Shown piece after piece: positions 13,272 to 20,615 of a stretch of DNA of 28,892 nt. The notes below the pieces were generated by a model. The model saw only the letters and a list, made by a program, of their open reading frames with translations, made no database searches and was not told the DNA's origin. Within the stretch, counting starts at the first letter, position 1. Each line of letters starts with the position of its first letter. The stretch spans positions 1-28,892 of the forward strand of contig JAUXBQ010000002.1 in assembly GCA_030619365.1 (NCBI GenBank), in the 5' to 3' direction. This DNA comes from a candidate division FCPU426 bacterium (GTDB lineage Bacteria; Oederibacteriota; JAAXVQ01; JAUVAV01). Both the position numbers and the translations under genes were made by a program.

Positions 13272-13828
13272 GCGATTCCCGGCCGGAGAAAAAGCTAAGC
13301 CAACGGGTCATCTACCGCGGGCGGGTGGTTGATCTGTTCGTGGACCAGGTTCGGGGTCCGGACGGGCGGAAGCACGTCCGGGAAGTCGTGGGGCATCGTC
13401 CGGCCGTGGCCATGGTCCCCCTGCTGCCGGATGGCCGGGTGCTGCTGGTCCGGCAGTTTCGCTATGCCGTGGGAAAGTGGTTATGGGAGTTGCCCGCCGG
13501 ATTGGTGGAGCGCAAAGAAACGCCCCGGCAGGCGGCTCAGCGCGAACTACGGGAAGAGACGGGATACCGGGCGCGCCGTTTTCACGGGCTCGGATCATTC
13601 TTCAGCTCCCCGGGATTTAACCAGGAAAAAATCTGGCTGTTCCTGGCCCAGGACTTGGTCGCGGCCGGGCCCACCACCCTGGACGCGGATGAATTCCTCA
13701 TTCCGCGTGCCCTGGCCTGGTCCACTGCGCTGGCCTGGGCGGCGCAGGGGAAAATCACGGACGGTAAGACCATTTTAGGCCTGTGGCAGGCCCGGGAATG
13801 GCTGAAAAAAGAAAAAACAAGATTGTGA
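13268..13828 (+). CDS. NUDIX hydrolase, ADP-ribose pyrophosphatase type
   Basis: The 186-residue enzyme has a perfect NUDIX box: G-x5-E-x7-REL-x-EE-x-G, written GLVERKETPRQAAQRELREE then TGY. It follows the ADP-ribose pyrophosphatase signs VVGHRPAVAMVPLL, VRQFRYAVGKWLWELPAG and, downstream of the box, FFSSPGFNQEKIWLFLA. It would hydrolyse ADP-ribose or related nucleoside diphosphate sugars to AMP and a sugar phosphate with Mg2+. The TTG at 13268 shares bases with the upstream TGA stop and has GGAG about 7 bases before it. Upstream in-frame codons lie inside the NFU gene and have no support. It is the last gene of the met operon. Confidence 0.9.
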   Translation: MSDSRPEKKLSQRVIYRGRVVDLFVDQVRGPDGRKHVREVVGHRPAVAMVPLLPDGRVLLVRQFRYAVGKWLWELPAGLVERKETPRQAAQRELREETGYRARRFHGLGSFFSSPGFNQEKIWLFLAQDLVAAGPTTLDADEFLIPRALAWSTALAWAAQGKITDGKTILGLWQAREWLKKEKTRL

Positions 13829-13851
13829 GTTTAGGGAACACCTGCTAAAAT
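13823..13851 (+). promoter_or_regulatory. candidate promoter of the MBL-fold hydrolase gene
   Basis: TTGTGA (13823-13828), 17 bases, TAAAAT (13846-13851), with TGC directly before the -10 (extended -10). The -35 contains the stop codon of the NUDIX gene. The leader then carries a perfect 12-bp palindrome GGGTCCGGACCC (13870-13881). Confidence 0.5.
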
Positions 13852-13923
13852 AACAGCCTTGCGAATCAAGGGTCCGGACCCGGCCAAGGCATTCGGTTGG
13901 GAGTGGTATTGGGGAGGAAAATA

Positions 13924-14739
13924 GTGCAAATCGAATATTACGGTCCTCGCGGGTCTTTACCCACCCCCGGGAAAGGCACGGTTAAATACGGCGGCAATAC
14001 CACCTGCTTGTCCATCCGGGTTAAGGGGCAACAGTTTATCGTGGACGCCGGTTCCGGAGTGCGCGTCCTGGGCAATGAACTGATGCAAAAAGAATTCAAA
14101 ACCGGAAAAGGCACGGTCATTTTTTTTTGGACCCATTTCCATTGGGACCATCTCCTGGGTTTTCCCTTTTTCGTTCCAAACTTCATTCCCGGGAACAAGA
14201 TCATACATTACGGCTCTGCCCGGGTTCAGGAAATCCTGACGCGCCAGCAGGATTTCATCACCTTCCCGGTCGAATTCAAGCAAATACCAAGCGAACAGGT
14301 GTTTCATACCATGCCGGAAAAGGAAGGGCTGGAGATGGCCGGGCTGCGAGTCGACCATTGCCCGAACAACCATCCGGCCGGCGGTTATATATTCAAGTTT
14401 TCCCAGGGCGGAAAAAGCTTTGTGTTTGCAACGGATACCGAGCATCCTGAGCAGGGGATTGACCAAAACCTGCTGGCCTTGTGCCAGGGCGCGGATCTTT
14501 TGATTTACGACGCCCAGTACACGCCCGAGGAATACCAACAGGGCCGCAAGGGGTGGGGGCACAGCACCTGGGAAAAGGGCGTGGAGCTGGCCAAGGCCGC
14601 TAAGGTGAAAACCCTGCACCTGACCCATCATGACCAACTGCACTCCGATCAGTTTCTGGAAAGAAAGATATTGGCCCCAGCTAAGCATGCCTTCCCCAGA
14701 ACATATCTAGCCCGAGAAGGTTGGGAGTTCACACTCTAA
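13924..14739 (+). CDS. metallo-beta-lactamase-fold hydrolase
   Basis: The 271-residue protein has the metal-binding HFHWDH (HxHxDH) near residue 78, a later DHCPNNHPAGG segment, the ATDTEH aspartate, and HLTHHD near the C-terminus as a final histidine ligand region. The N-terminus (YYGPRGSLPTPG, YGGNTTCLSIR) matches the subgroup annotated as 'MBL fold metallo-hydrolase', often near signalling genes and related to cAMP-phosphodiesterase or RNase Z-like folds. Substrate is unknown. The GTG at 13924 follows GGGGAGG (13912-13918) by 5 bases. An in-frame GTG at 13897 has no such site. The gene has its own candidate promoter and ends just before the perR promoter. Confidence 0.85.
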   Translation: MQIEYYGPRGSLPTPGKGTVKYGGNTTCLSIRVKGQQFIVDAGSGVRVLGNELMQKEFKTGKGTVIFFWTHFHWDHLLGFPFFVPNFIPGNKIIHYGSARVQEILTRQQDFITFPVEFKQIPSEQVFHTMPEKEGLEMAGLRVDHCPNNHPAGGYIFKFSQGGKSFVFATDTEHPEQGIDQNLLALCQGADLLIYDAQYTPEEYQQGRKGWGHSTWEKGVELAKAAKVKTLHLTHHDQLHSDQFLERKILAPAKHAFPRTYLAREGWEFTL

Positions 14740-14741
14740 GC

Positions 14742-14783
14742 TTGACAAGCAGACCTGGATTTACTACAATTCGGAATCATTCC
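14742..14783 (+). promoter_or_regulatory. promoter of the perR-rbr-flavodiiron operon with possible operator
   Basis: TTGACA (14742-14747), 17 bases, TACAAT (14765-14770), very close to consensus. Right at the expected start site lies an 11-bp inverted repeat GGAAT-C-ATTCC (14773-14783). It could be an autoregulatory PerR site, although it does not match the classical AT-rich 7-1-7 box well. Confidence 0.72.
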
Positions 14784-14798
14784 TGTCAAGGACCAGTC

Positions 14799-15194
14799 AT
14801 GATCATTTTCAGAGAAAGTCCGCAACGCAGGGCGATTATGGAAAATCTGTCGCAGCGGTATGACCATCCGACGGCTGCCAGTATATATTCGGATATGCGG
14901 AAAAAGCTCCCCAGTCTTTCCCTGGGCACCGTGTATCGCAACCTGGAAATTCTGGAGCAGCAGGGAAGAATTCGCAGCCTGCGCGTGGATCCGAAAGAAT
15001 CCCGCTATGACGCGCAATTGACGCCGCACGCGCACTTCATCTGTGGACACTGCGGTAAAATTGAGGACATTCCCCTGACCAATGGGTGTTGCCATTTCCA
15101 TCAGTCCCTGGAAAAGCGGGGATACCGGATCGAGCAGCGGAATGTTGACCTGTACGGTAGTTGCCAATCCTGTAATAAAAGGAAAATCAATTAA
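14799..15194 (+). CDS. perR: peroxide-responsive Fur-family repressor (PerR type)
   Basis: The 131-residue product is a winged-helix, metal-sensing repressor. Zinc site: C82-x-x-C85 and C122-x-x-C125. Regulatory metal site by spacing to B. subtilis PerR: H23, D71, H77, H79 and D90, equivalent to H37, D85, H91, H93 and D104. The Asp at the last position, rather than the Glu typical of Fur, is the residue linked to iron-dependent peroxide sensing, so PerR is the better call. The ATG at 14799 has AAGGA 6 bases upstream, and in-frame codons upstream overlap the promoter. It leads an operon with rubrerythrin and a flavodiiron protein, which it should derepress when oxidised. Confidence 0.92.
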   Translation: MIIFRESPQRRAIMENLSQRYDHPTAASIYSDMRKKLPSLSLGTVYRNLEILEQQGRIRSLRVDPKESRYDAQLTPHAHFICGHCGKIEDIPLTNGCCHFHQSLEKRGYRIEQRNVDLYGSCQSCNKRKIN

Positions 15195-15205
15195 GGAGGC
15201 ATGCC

Positions 15206-15784
15206 ATGGGAAAAAGTGTGAAAGGAACCCAAACCGAGAAAAACCTGCTGGCCTCATTTGCCGGGGAATCACAGGCCCGCAGCCGGTACACCTACGCCGC
15301 GGGAGTGGCGGAAAAGGAAGGTTTTCTGCAGATCGCGGAGCTTTTCCGGGAAACGGCCGCGAATGAACAGGAACATGCCAAGCGGTTTTTCAAGCATTTG
15401 GAAGGCGGCGCGGTGGAAATTACGGCCGCCTATCCGGCCGGCGTCATCGGCACCACCCTGGATAACCTGAAAGCCGCGGCTGCGGGCGAGCATGAGGAAT
15501 GGACCAAAATTTATCCGGCAGCCGCCAAAGTGGCCAAGGAGGAGGGTTTTTCCGAAATTGCCGCCACCTTTGAGAATATCGCTAAGGTGGAGAATGCCCA
15601 CGAGCAGCGTTATCTGAAACTCCTGGCCAACGTGGAAAAGAAGGAAGTATTCAAAAAAAACCAGACCGTTAAGTGGAAATGCCGTAATTGCGGTTACATC
15701 CACGAGGGGCCGGAGGCCCCGGATTCCTGCCCGGCTTGCCGGCATCCCCAGAAGTTTTTCGAGATACAAGCTGAAAACTATTAA
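15206..15784 (+). CDS. rbr: rubrerythrin
   Basis: The 192-residue non-haem iron peroxidase reduces hydrogen peroxide to water in the cytoplasm of anaerobes. The N-terminal four-helix ferritin-like domain carries the di-iron ligands in the patterns AGESQARSRY, NEQEHAKRF, GEHEEW and KVENAHEQRY. The C-terminal rubredoxin-like domain has CRNCG...CPAC, one iron in four cysteines, for electron entry. It is full length. The ATG at 15206 follows a perfect AAGGAGG at 6 bases, and the gene lies 11 bases after perR, in the same operon. Confidence 0.98.
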   Translation: MGKSVKGTQTEKNLLASFAGESQARSRYTYAAGVAEKEGFLQIAELFRETAANEQEHAKRFFKHLEGGAVEITAAYPAGVIGTTLDNLKAAAAGEHEEWTKIYPAAAKVAKEEGFSEIAATFENIAKVENAHEQRYLKLLANVEKKEVFKKNQTVKWKCRNCGYIHEGPEAPDSCPACRHPQKFFEIQAENY

Positions 15785-15803
15785 ATGCCCGCTAACCTCG
15801 ATC

Positions 15804-17021
15804 ATGAAAAATAAACCATTGCTCGTGGGGCCCGGCGTACACTGGGTCGGCGTTCTGAACTCCAAACTGCGCATTTTCGACATTATTATGCGCACCGAAC
15901 GCGGGACCACATATAACGGCTACCTGGTGCAGGGGAGCCAAAAGACCGCCCTGATCGATGCCGTCAAACACGGATTTTCCACGGAAATGTTCGAGCGGAT
16001 CGAGCAGATCGTACCCCTGGATTCCATTGATTATATCGTGGCCAATCACCTGGAACCGGACCATTCCGGGTCCCTGCCCGAGGCCCTGCAGCGCATGCCC
16101 AAGGCGCGCATGGTGGTTTCCAAAAACGCCAAGGTCTTTTTACATGAATTGCTCAATCAGGACGTGGACCCCCTGACGGTCGGCACGGGTGACGAATTGG
16201 ATCTGGGCGGCAAGACTCTGCAGTTCATTACGGCGCCGTTTTTACACTGGCCGGATACCATGCTGACCTATCTGCCGGAAAACAAAATTCTATTTTCCTG
16301 CGACTTTTTCGGTTCGCATTTCAGTCATCCAGGCATGTTTGACGACCAGGTGGATGATTTTTCCCACGCCCGCAAGTATTATTTTGACCACATTTTCCGG
16401 CCCTTCAAAGAATATGTGCAGAAGGGACTGGAAGCTGTCGCGCCGCTGAAGATCCAAGTGATCGCCCCCAGCCACGGACCCATACTCCGAACCCGTCCTG
16501 AGCGCTATATTGAGCAATACCGGGAATGGAGCCAGGTTCCCGCTGCCATACCTGAAGGGAGCTTGCTCATCTTCTGCGTGTCCGCTTACGGACTGACCGG
16601 CCAGCTGGCCCAGGCCGTGGCCGAGGGCGCGCTGACCACGGGTGTACGCACGGCTCTGTACGACCTGGTGGGCACGGAAATCACCAATGTTCTGGATACT
16701 GTGGAAGCGGCTGACGGCCTGGCCCTGGGTTCATGCACCATCAACGGCGATGCGGTCAAGCCCGTCTGGGATTTGCTCTCTTCGCTGGCCACACTCAAAT
16801 TGAAGGGAAAGTGGGGGGCAGCCTTCGGTTCATATGGCTGGAGCGGGGAGGCGGTGCCCATGATTGAGGAACGCCTGAAATCACTCAAACTGAGACTGGC
16901 CGCGCCCGGCCTGCGCGTAAAATTCACCCCCCGGCCCGAAGACCTCGCCGCGGCCCGGGACCTGGGCCGGATCCTGGGAGAAAAAATCAAAGGCGCCCTG
17001 CCTGCGGATGGTAAAAAATAA
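15804..17021 (+). CDS. flavodiiron protein (rubredoxin:oxygen oxidoreductase type)
   Basis: The 405-residue class A flavodiiron protein reduces O2 to water, or NO to N2O. The metallo-beta-lactamase-like domain (1-250) keeps the di-iron ligands H82, E84, D86 and H87 (HLEPDH), H148 (FLHWPD), D167 (SCDFFG) and H224 (PSHGP). The flavodoxin domain (about 254-400) binds FMN, with VSAYGLTGQLAQAV in the phosphate loop and GSYGWSGEAV further on. No rubredoxin domain is attached; rubrerythrin or a separate rubredoxin would feed electrons. No clear ribosome-binding site precedes the ATG at 15804 (upstream bases CTAACCTCGATC), which is unusual beside its well-equipped neighbours. Part of the perR operon. 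Confidence 0.96.
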   Translation: MKNKPLLVGPGVHWVGVLNSKLRIFDIIMRTERGTTYNGYLVQGSQKTALIDAVKHGFSTEMFERIEQIVPLDSIDYIVANHLEPDHSGSLPEALQRMPKARMVVSKNAKVFLHELLNQDVDPLTVGTGDELDLGGKTLQFITAPFLHWPDTMLTYLPENKILFSCDFFGSHFSHPGMFDDQVDDFSHARKYYFDHIFRPFKEYVQKGLEAVAPLKIQVIAPSHGPILRTRPERYIEQYREWSQVPAAIPEGSLLIFCVSAYGLTGQLAQAVAEGALTTGVRTALYDLVGTEITNVLDTVEAADGLALGSCTINGDAVKPVWDLLSSLATLKLKGKWGAAFGSYGWSGEAVPMIEERLKSLKLRLAAPGLRVKFTPRPEDLAAARDLGRILGEKIKGALPADGKK

Positions 17022-17179
17022 CATTTCGCGCCGGATTTGTGGTCTGGGCCGGCCTGTTGCTAATGGGTGCGTGTGCGCCCCCGCCGGAACAAGTGGTGAC
17101 CAACCTGGGTCATCAGAATCTCAGAAACCTGGAAGGCGGTATGAGCGCGGTACGCCGGCTACTGCCCGATTCCCCTTAA
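17008..17179 (+). pseudogene. short lipoprotein reading frame, apparently frameshifted at its start
   Basis: In the frame ending at TAA 17177-17179 the sequence reads FRAGFVVWAGLLLMGACAPPPEQ and continues for about 32 more residues. This is a typical lipoprotein signal with lipobox MGAC and a Pro-rich start of the mature part. That frame has no ATG, and a stop lies at 17012-17014. An ATG at 17008, overlapping the end of the flavodiiron gene, is in another frame and enters this one if one A is dropped from the six-A run at 17013-17018, giving MVKITFRAGFVVWAG. Alternatives are a GTG start at 17039 (a very short signal) or an ATA start. It could be a broken gene, slippage or a sequence error. 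Confidence 0.4.
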
Positions 17180-17242
17180 AAATAGGGCCCGCGGGACCCA
17201 AATCCCGTGGTGGGGTGTCTAAAAGATGCCCGGAAAATTCCA

Positions 17243-17271
17243 TCGACTTGTTCCGCGAGAAGCAGTAAAAT
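17243..17271 (+). promoter_or_regulatory. candidate promoter of the diguanylate cyclase gene
   Basis: TCGACT (17243-17248), 17 bases, TAAAAT (17266-17271). The -35 is weak and the -10 good. The leader to the ATG at 17384 is about 105 bases. The rest of 17180-17383 shows no gene. Confidence 0.4.
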
Positions 17272-17350
17272 GGTCTTGGTCCTTCGCTTATACCATTCCA
17301 CGCCAGACCGCCGGGGGTTTACTTCCATATGGTGCCTACGCTGGGCACAT

Positions 17351-17367
17351 GACCGGTGCCACCGGTC
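17351..17367 (+). other. hairpin next to the cyclase ribosome-binding site
   Basis: GACCGGT-GCC-ACCGGTC, a perfect 7-bp stem with a 3-base loop, ending 3 bases before the GGGAGAGG site (17371-17378). It is placed so as to affect ribosome access. No c-di-GMP riboswitch consensus is recognised around it. Confidence 0.5.
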
Positions 17368-17383
17368 CCTGGGAGAGGTAACC

Positions 17384-18373
17384 ATGAAGAAACGCAAGGG
17401 CTCTGCCTTTACGCGTAAACTGGAAGAGACGAATACGGCTTGGTGCGAAACCTCGGTGGCCCGCGTCCAGGAAATGAAGGATTTCGTGCGCTGGATGTCC
17501 AAGGACGTGGCCGTGCTTGATTACTTCGCCGGAGACGTGGACCACATTTCCCGGGGCCTTTGGGAACCCATGGAGCGGCTGCGGAAAAATAAGGGGCAAG
17601 AGCTGTACATGGACCTGCTGCAGGCCCTGACGCATCAGCGGTTCTCGCTCGAGGAAGCCAAGCAACTCTGGGATGAAATTATCGTGCATAAATATTACAT
17701 GTCGGAAAAAATGGGGCGCAACGTGGGCATTAAAATAGCCGTGCTGGACTACCTGAATAACCAATCCGGCCGGATCAAGGATTTTCAGCTCCTGCCCGTG
17801 AAAGAACTGGATTGCCTGCTGCTCTTTGTCAACGAGGACGGCTTGACCGGACTCTACAATCACCGGTATTTTCAGGAACACCTGCGCGATGAAGTCATGT
17901 GCTGCCAGCGCTATCACCGCGCTTTCAGCCTGCTGTTCCTGGACCTGGATTATTTCAAACCCTATAACGACAATTTCGGTCACATGAAGGGCGACATGCT
18001 GCTCCGGGAGATCTCCGATTTTCTTAAAGCCGCTTGCCGCGAGGCTGATATCGTGGCTCGCTACGGGGGTGACGAGTTCACCATGATTCTCCCGGAGAGC
18101 AACAAGCAGGAAGCCCTTACGTTTGCCCGGCGCCTGCAAAAGGATTTTTCCCGGAGGAAATTCGGCGGCCGGGTGCCCGGCCTGCCGCTGCCGGTCACGA
18201 TTTCAATCGGAGTGGCGTCTTTCCCGGATGACGGGCAATTTACGGAGGAATTGATTGAAATGGCGGATAAGGCCTTGTACCGGGCCAAGCGGGCAGGCCG
18301 GAACTGCGTGAGGCAGGCGGAAAGAACCTACCCTCCACCGTCTCGCCGCAAGGGGCATTACCGCAACAATTGA
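17384..18373 (+). CDS. diguanylate cyclase (GGDEF domain)
   Basis: The 329-residue product makes c-di-GMP from two GTP. The N-terminal part (1-165) is helical and unfamiliar (TRKLEETNTAWCETSVARVQ...), with no membrane segment, so a cytoplasmic sensor is likely. The GGDEF domain (about 165-315) is complete: DGLTGLYNHRYF, LDLDYFKPYNDNFGHMKGD, ARYGGDEF, and ADKALYRAKRAGRN. The RxxD inhibitory site is present (READ, five residues before GGDEF), so product feedback is expected. The ATG at 17384 follows GGGAGAGG by 5 bases; the frame is open further upstream but that part lies over the leader. It converges with the EF-G paralogue, leaving only 15 bases between stop codons and no terminator. Confidence 0.95.
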   Translation: MKKRKGSAFTRKLEETNTAWCETSVARVQEMKDFVRWMSKDVAVLDYFAGDVDHISRGLWEPMERLRKNKGQELYMDLLQALTHQRFSLEEAKQLWDEIIVHKYYMSEKMGRNVGIKIAVLDYLNNQSGRIKDFQLLPVKELDCLLLFVNEDGLTGLYNHRYFQEHLRDEVMCCQRYHRAFSLLFLDLDYFKPYNDNFGHMKGDMLLREISDFLKAACREADIVARYGGDEFTMILPESNKQEALTFARRLQKDFSRRKFGGRVPGLPLPVTISIGVASFPDDGQFTEELIEMADKALYRAKRAGRNCVRQAERTYPPPSRRKGHYRNN

Positions 18374-18388
18374 GCGGCCGGGGAAAGC

Positions 18389-20479
18389 TTAGTCTTCCTC
18401 TTTTTCCTGGCTGTGCAGCGCGGCCGCGGCTTTAATCACGTTTTCCGCGATCCGGCCGGAAATGGGCTGGTAATGCGAAAACGCCATTTCGAAGGAAGCG
18501 GTGCCGGAGGTCATGGCTTTCAGATCCATGGAGTAAGTCAAGAGCTCAGCTTGCGGCACGTGCGACTCGATCTGCTCGGTGCCCATGGACAATACGCGTC
18601 CCCGGCGTGAATTCAGGTCGCTGGTCACGGCACCCATAAAATTATCGTTGGCGTAAATTTTCACGTGCATCACCGGTTCCAACAGGACCGGTGATGCGCT
18701 TTCCATGGCCGCGTTGAAGGCCTTGCGTCCCGCGATTTTAAAAGACATTTCCGAAGAATCCACGTCGTGGAAGGACCCGTCCACCAACCGGATCCCCACA
18801 TCTATAACCGGGTATTTGCCGAGTACGCCCCGCTGCAGCGCTTCTTTCACACCTTTCTCCACGCCTGGGATATAGCCCTTGGGAATGCAGCCGCCGACTG
18901 TTTTGTTTTCGAAAGAGTAGCCGGCGCCGCGTTCCAGGGGCTGAATGTCCAAATAGACCTCGCCGAATTGGCCGTGACCACCCGACTGCTTTTTATGCTT
19001 GTGATGGCCCTTGGAGGCCTTTTGCACGGTCTCTTTGTAGAGCACGCGGGGAACCTCCCGCTCGACCTCGACGTTGAACTTTTTTTTCAGCTTGGCCAGC
19101 GTCATGTCTATCTGTAAATCTCCCATGGCCGAGAGCAGGGACTGATGGATCTCGGGTTCGAAACGGAATTGCAGGGTAGGATCTTCCTCGCACATTTTGC
19201 CCAGGGCACCGGCCATTTTCTGCTCTTCCCCCTTTTTCTTGGTGTTCAGCGCGACCGAGTAGACGGCCTGGGGCATGCGCAGGCGCGGGTACTGGATGAG
19301 GTGGCCCGCCTCAGCGAAAGTGTGACCGGTTAAGGTGGTCTCCAACTTGGCTACGGCCGCAATGTCCCCGGCCACGGCCTTGGGCACCTCGACGGATTTC
19401 TTTCCCTGCATGTTCAGAATGTGGCTGAAACGCTCCTTTTTCGAGACGTTGACGTTCATCACGTCCTGGTCGGTCACGACACTGCCGGACATCAGACGGA
19501 AAAAGGAGAATTTTCCCGCGTACTGGTCGATCAGGGTTTTAAAGACGTAGGCGGAAAAGGGGGCGCTTTCCTTGGACTCCCTGGTCAGGGCCTGGTCTTC
19601 CGCCCCGGGCTTGAAGCCTTCGGCCGGGGGGCGTTGGCCGGCGTGCGGGAACACCCGGGTGATAAAGTCCAACAGCGCGCTCGCGCCTGACACCCGGTTG
19701 CCACCGCCGCACAGCACGGGAATGAAACTGCCGGATATAATCACCTCGTTCAGCCCTTTTTCGATTTCCTCCTCCGTCAACGGCTGGCCGTCCAGGAATT
19801 TTTCGGTCAAAGCGTCATTGCCCTCGGCCGCGGCCTCAATCAGCTTTTCATGCGCGTTGGTGGCGGCATCCTGCATATCCCCCGGTATGTCGCTCACTTG
19901 CGGTTTGGCCTGGCCGGGGTCCAGGATCAGCGCTTTCATGCGGAGCAAATCTACCACTCCTGTAAATCTCGAGCCAGTGCCCAGGGGGAGCCAGACCGGG
20001 ACCGCGGGCTTTCCAAATTTTTCGCTAATCGAGTCCAGGGCGGCGTCAAAGTCCGCGTTTTCCTTCTCCAGTTTATTAACCAAAGCCACGCGGGGCACCT
20101 TGAAGTCCACAGCGTACCGGGCTTGTTTTTCCGCCTCAACCTGCACCCCGGCTTCCGCGTCCACCAGCACCAAAATGACGTCCGCCACATGCAGACCGGC
20201 ACGGACTTCGCCGACAAAATCGGGGGAGCCCGGCGTGTCCAGGAGATTCACTTTATGGTCGTTGTGTTCCACGAACGAGAGCGAGGTTTTAATGGACATC
20301 TTGCGAAAAATCTCTTCTTCGTCCCAATCCGAGACCGTGGTGCCCTTGTCCACTAATCCAGGGGTATGCACCACGCCGCCCGCTGTCAACAGACTTTCGT
20401 TCAGCGTGGTTTTTCCGACCTGGCCGTGGCCGGCGAGCAGGACATTGTGGATATTTTCGGTCTTGTAATTTTTGATCAT
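18389..20479 (-). CDS. elongation factor G-like GTPase (EF-G paralogue)
   Basis: The 696-residue translation GTPase has the EF-G domain order. Domain I carries the P-loop GHGQVGKT (17-24), switch II DTPG (81-84) and, where EF-G has NKMD, NKLE (135-138). The switch I region reads DKGTTVSDWDEEEIFRKMSI instead of the usual EF-G pattern, which marks the 'EF-G-like' (FusA2/EF-G-2) subgroup. Domains II-V follow, with GGHGQFGEVYLDIQP in domain IV and MSFKIAGRKAFNAA. Paralogues of this group are generally non-essential and their role is not settled. The ATG at 20479 has GGGAGGG 5 bases upstream; the open frame further upstream covers the leader hairpins. It has its own strong promoter and no strA, rpsG or tuf neighbour. 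Confidence 0.9.
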   Translation of the reverse strand: MIKNYKTENIHNVLLAGHGQVGKTTLNESLLTAGGVVHTPGLVDKGTTVSDWDEEEIFRKMSIKTSLSFVEHNDHKVNLLDTPGSPDFVGEVRAGLHVADVILVLVDAEAGVQVEAEKQARYAVDFKVPRVALVNKLEKENADFDAALDSISEKFGKPAVPVWLPLGTGSRFTGVVDLLRMKALILDPGQAKPQVSDIPGDMQDAATNAHEKLIEAAAEGNDALTEKFLDGQPLTEEEIEKGLNEVIISGSFIPVLCGGGNRVSGASALLDFITRVFPHAGQRPPAEGFKPGAEDQALTRESKESAPFSAYVFKTLIDQYAGKFSFFRLMSGSVVTDQDVMNVNVSKKERFSHILNMQGKKSVEVPKAVAGDIAAVAKLETTLTGHTFAEAGHLIQYPRLRMPQAVYSVALNTKKKGEEQKMAGALGKMCEEDPTLQFRFEPEIHQSLLSAMGDLQIDMTLAKLKKKFNVEVEREVPRVLYKETVQKASKGHHKHKKQSGGHGQFGEVYLDIQPLERGAGYSFENKTVGGCIPKGYIPGVEKGVKEALQRGVLGKYPVIDVGIRLVDGSFHDVDSSEMSFKIAGRKAFNAAMESASPVLLEPVMHVKIYANDNFMGAVTSDLNSRRGRVLSMGTEQIESHVPQAELLTYSMDLKAMTSGTASFEMAFSHYQPISGRIAENVIKAAAALHSQEKEED

Positions 20480-20509
20480 GGAAACCCTCCCACGGTTGGA
20501 TGGTGAGCC

Positions 20510-20528
20510 CCCCGGGCGAAGCCCGGGG
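20510..20528 (-). other. GC hairpin in the EF-G-like leader
   Basis: CCCCGGGC / GCCCGGGG, an 8-bp stem with a 3-base loop, about 30 bases upstream of the start codon on the minus-strand transcript. It is close enough to the GGGAGGG site to matter if it refolds. Confidence 0.5.
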
Positions 20529-20615
20529 CAGCACTTAACAATCCCGCATCGCTCGCTCGTTTGGCAGGCGACCAACGGAAGTCCCGTACGATCCACCTTC
20601 CGGTCGGGGCGATAT

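Noticed and set aside
13870..13881. Palindrome GGGTCCGGACCC as a terminator of the met operon
   Set aside because: No T-run and only a 12-bp self-complementary site; it lies downstream of a promoter-like sequence, so a leader feature is more likely.
17008..17268. 86-codon frame MVKNNISRR... after the flavodiiron gene
   Set aside because: Composition is not protein-like. The neighbouring frame carries the recognisable lipoprotein signal instead.
17180..17383. Possible c-di-GMP (GEMM) riboswitch before the diguanylate cyclase
   Set aside because: Only simple hairpins are visible; the conserved GEMM pieces were not found.
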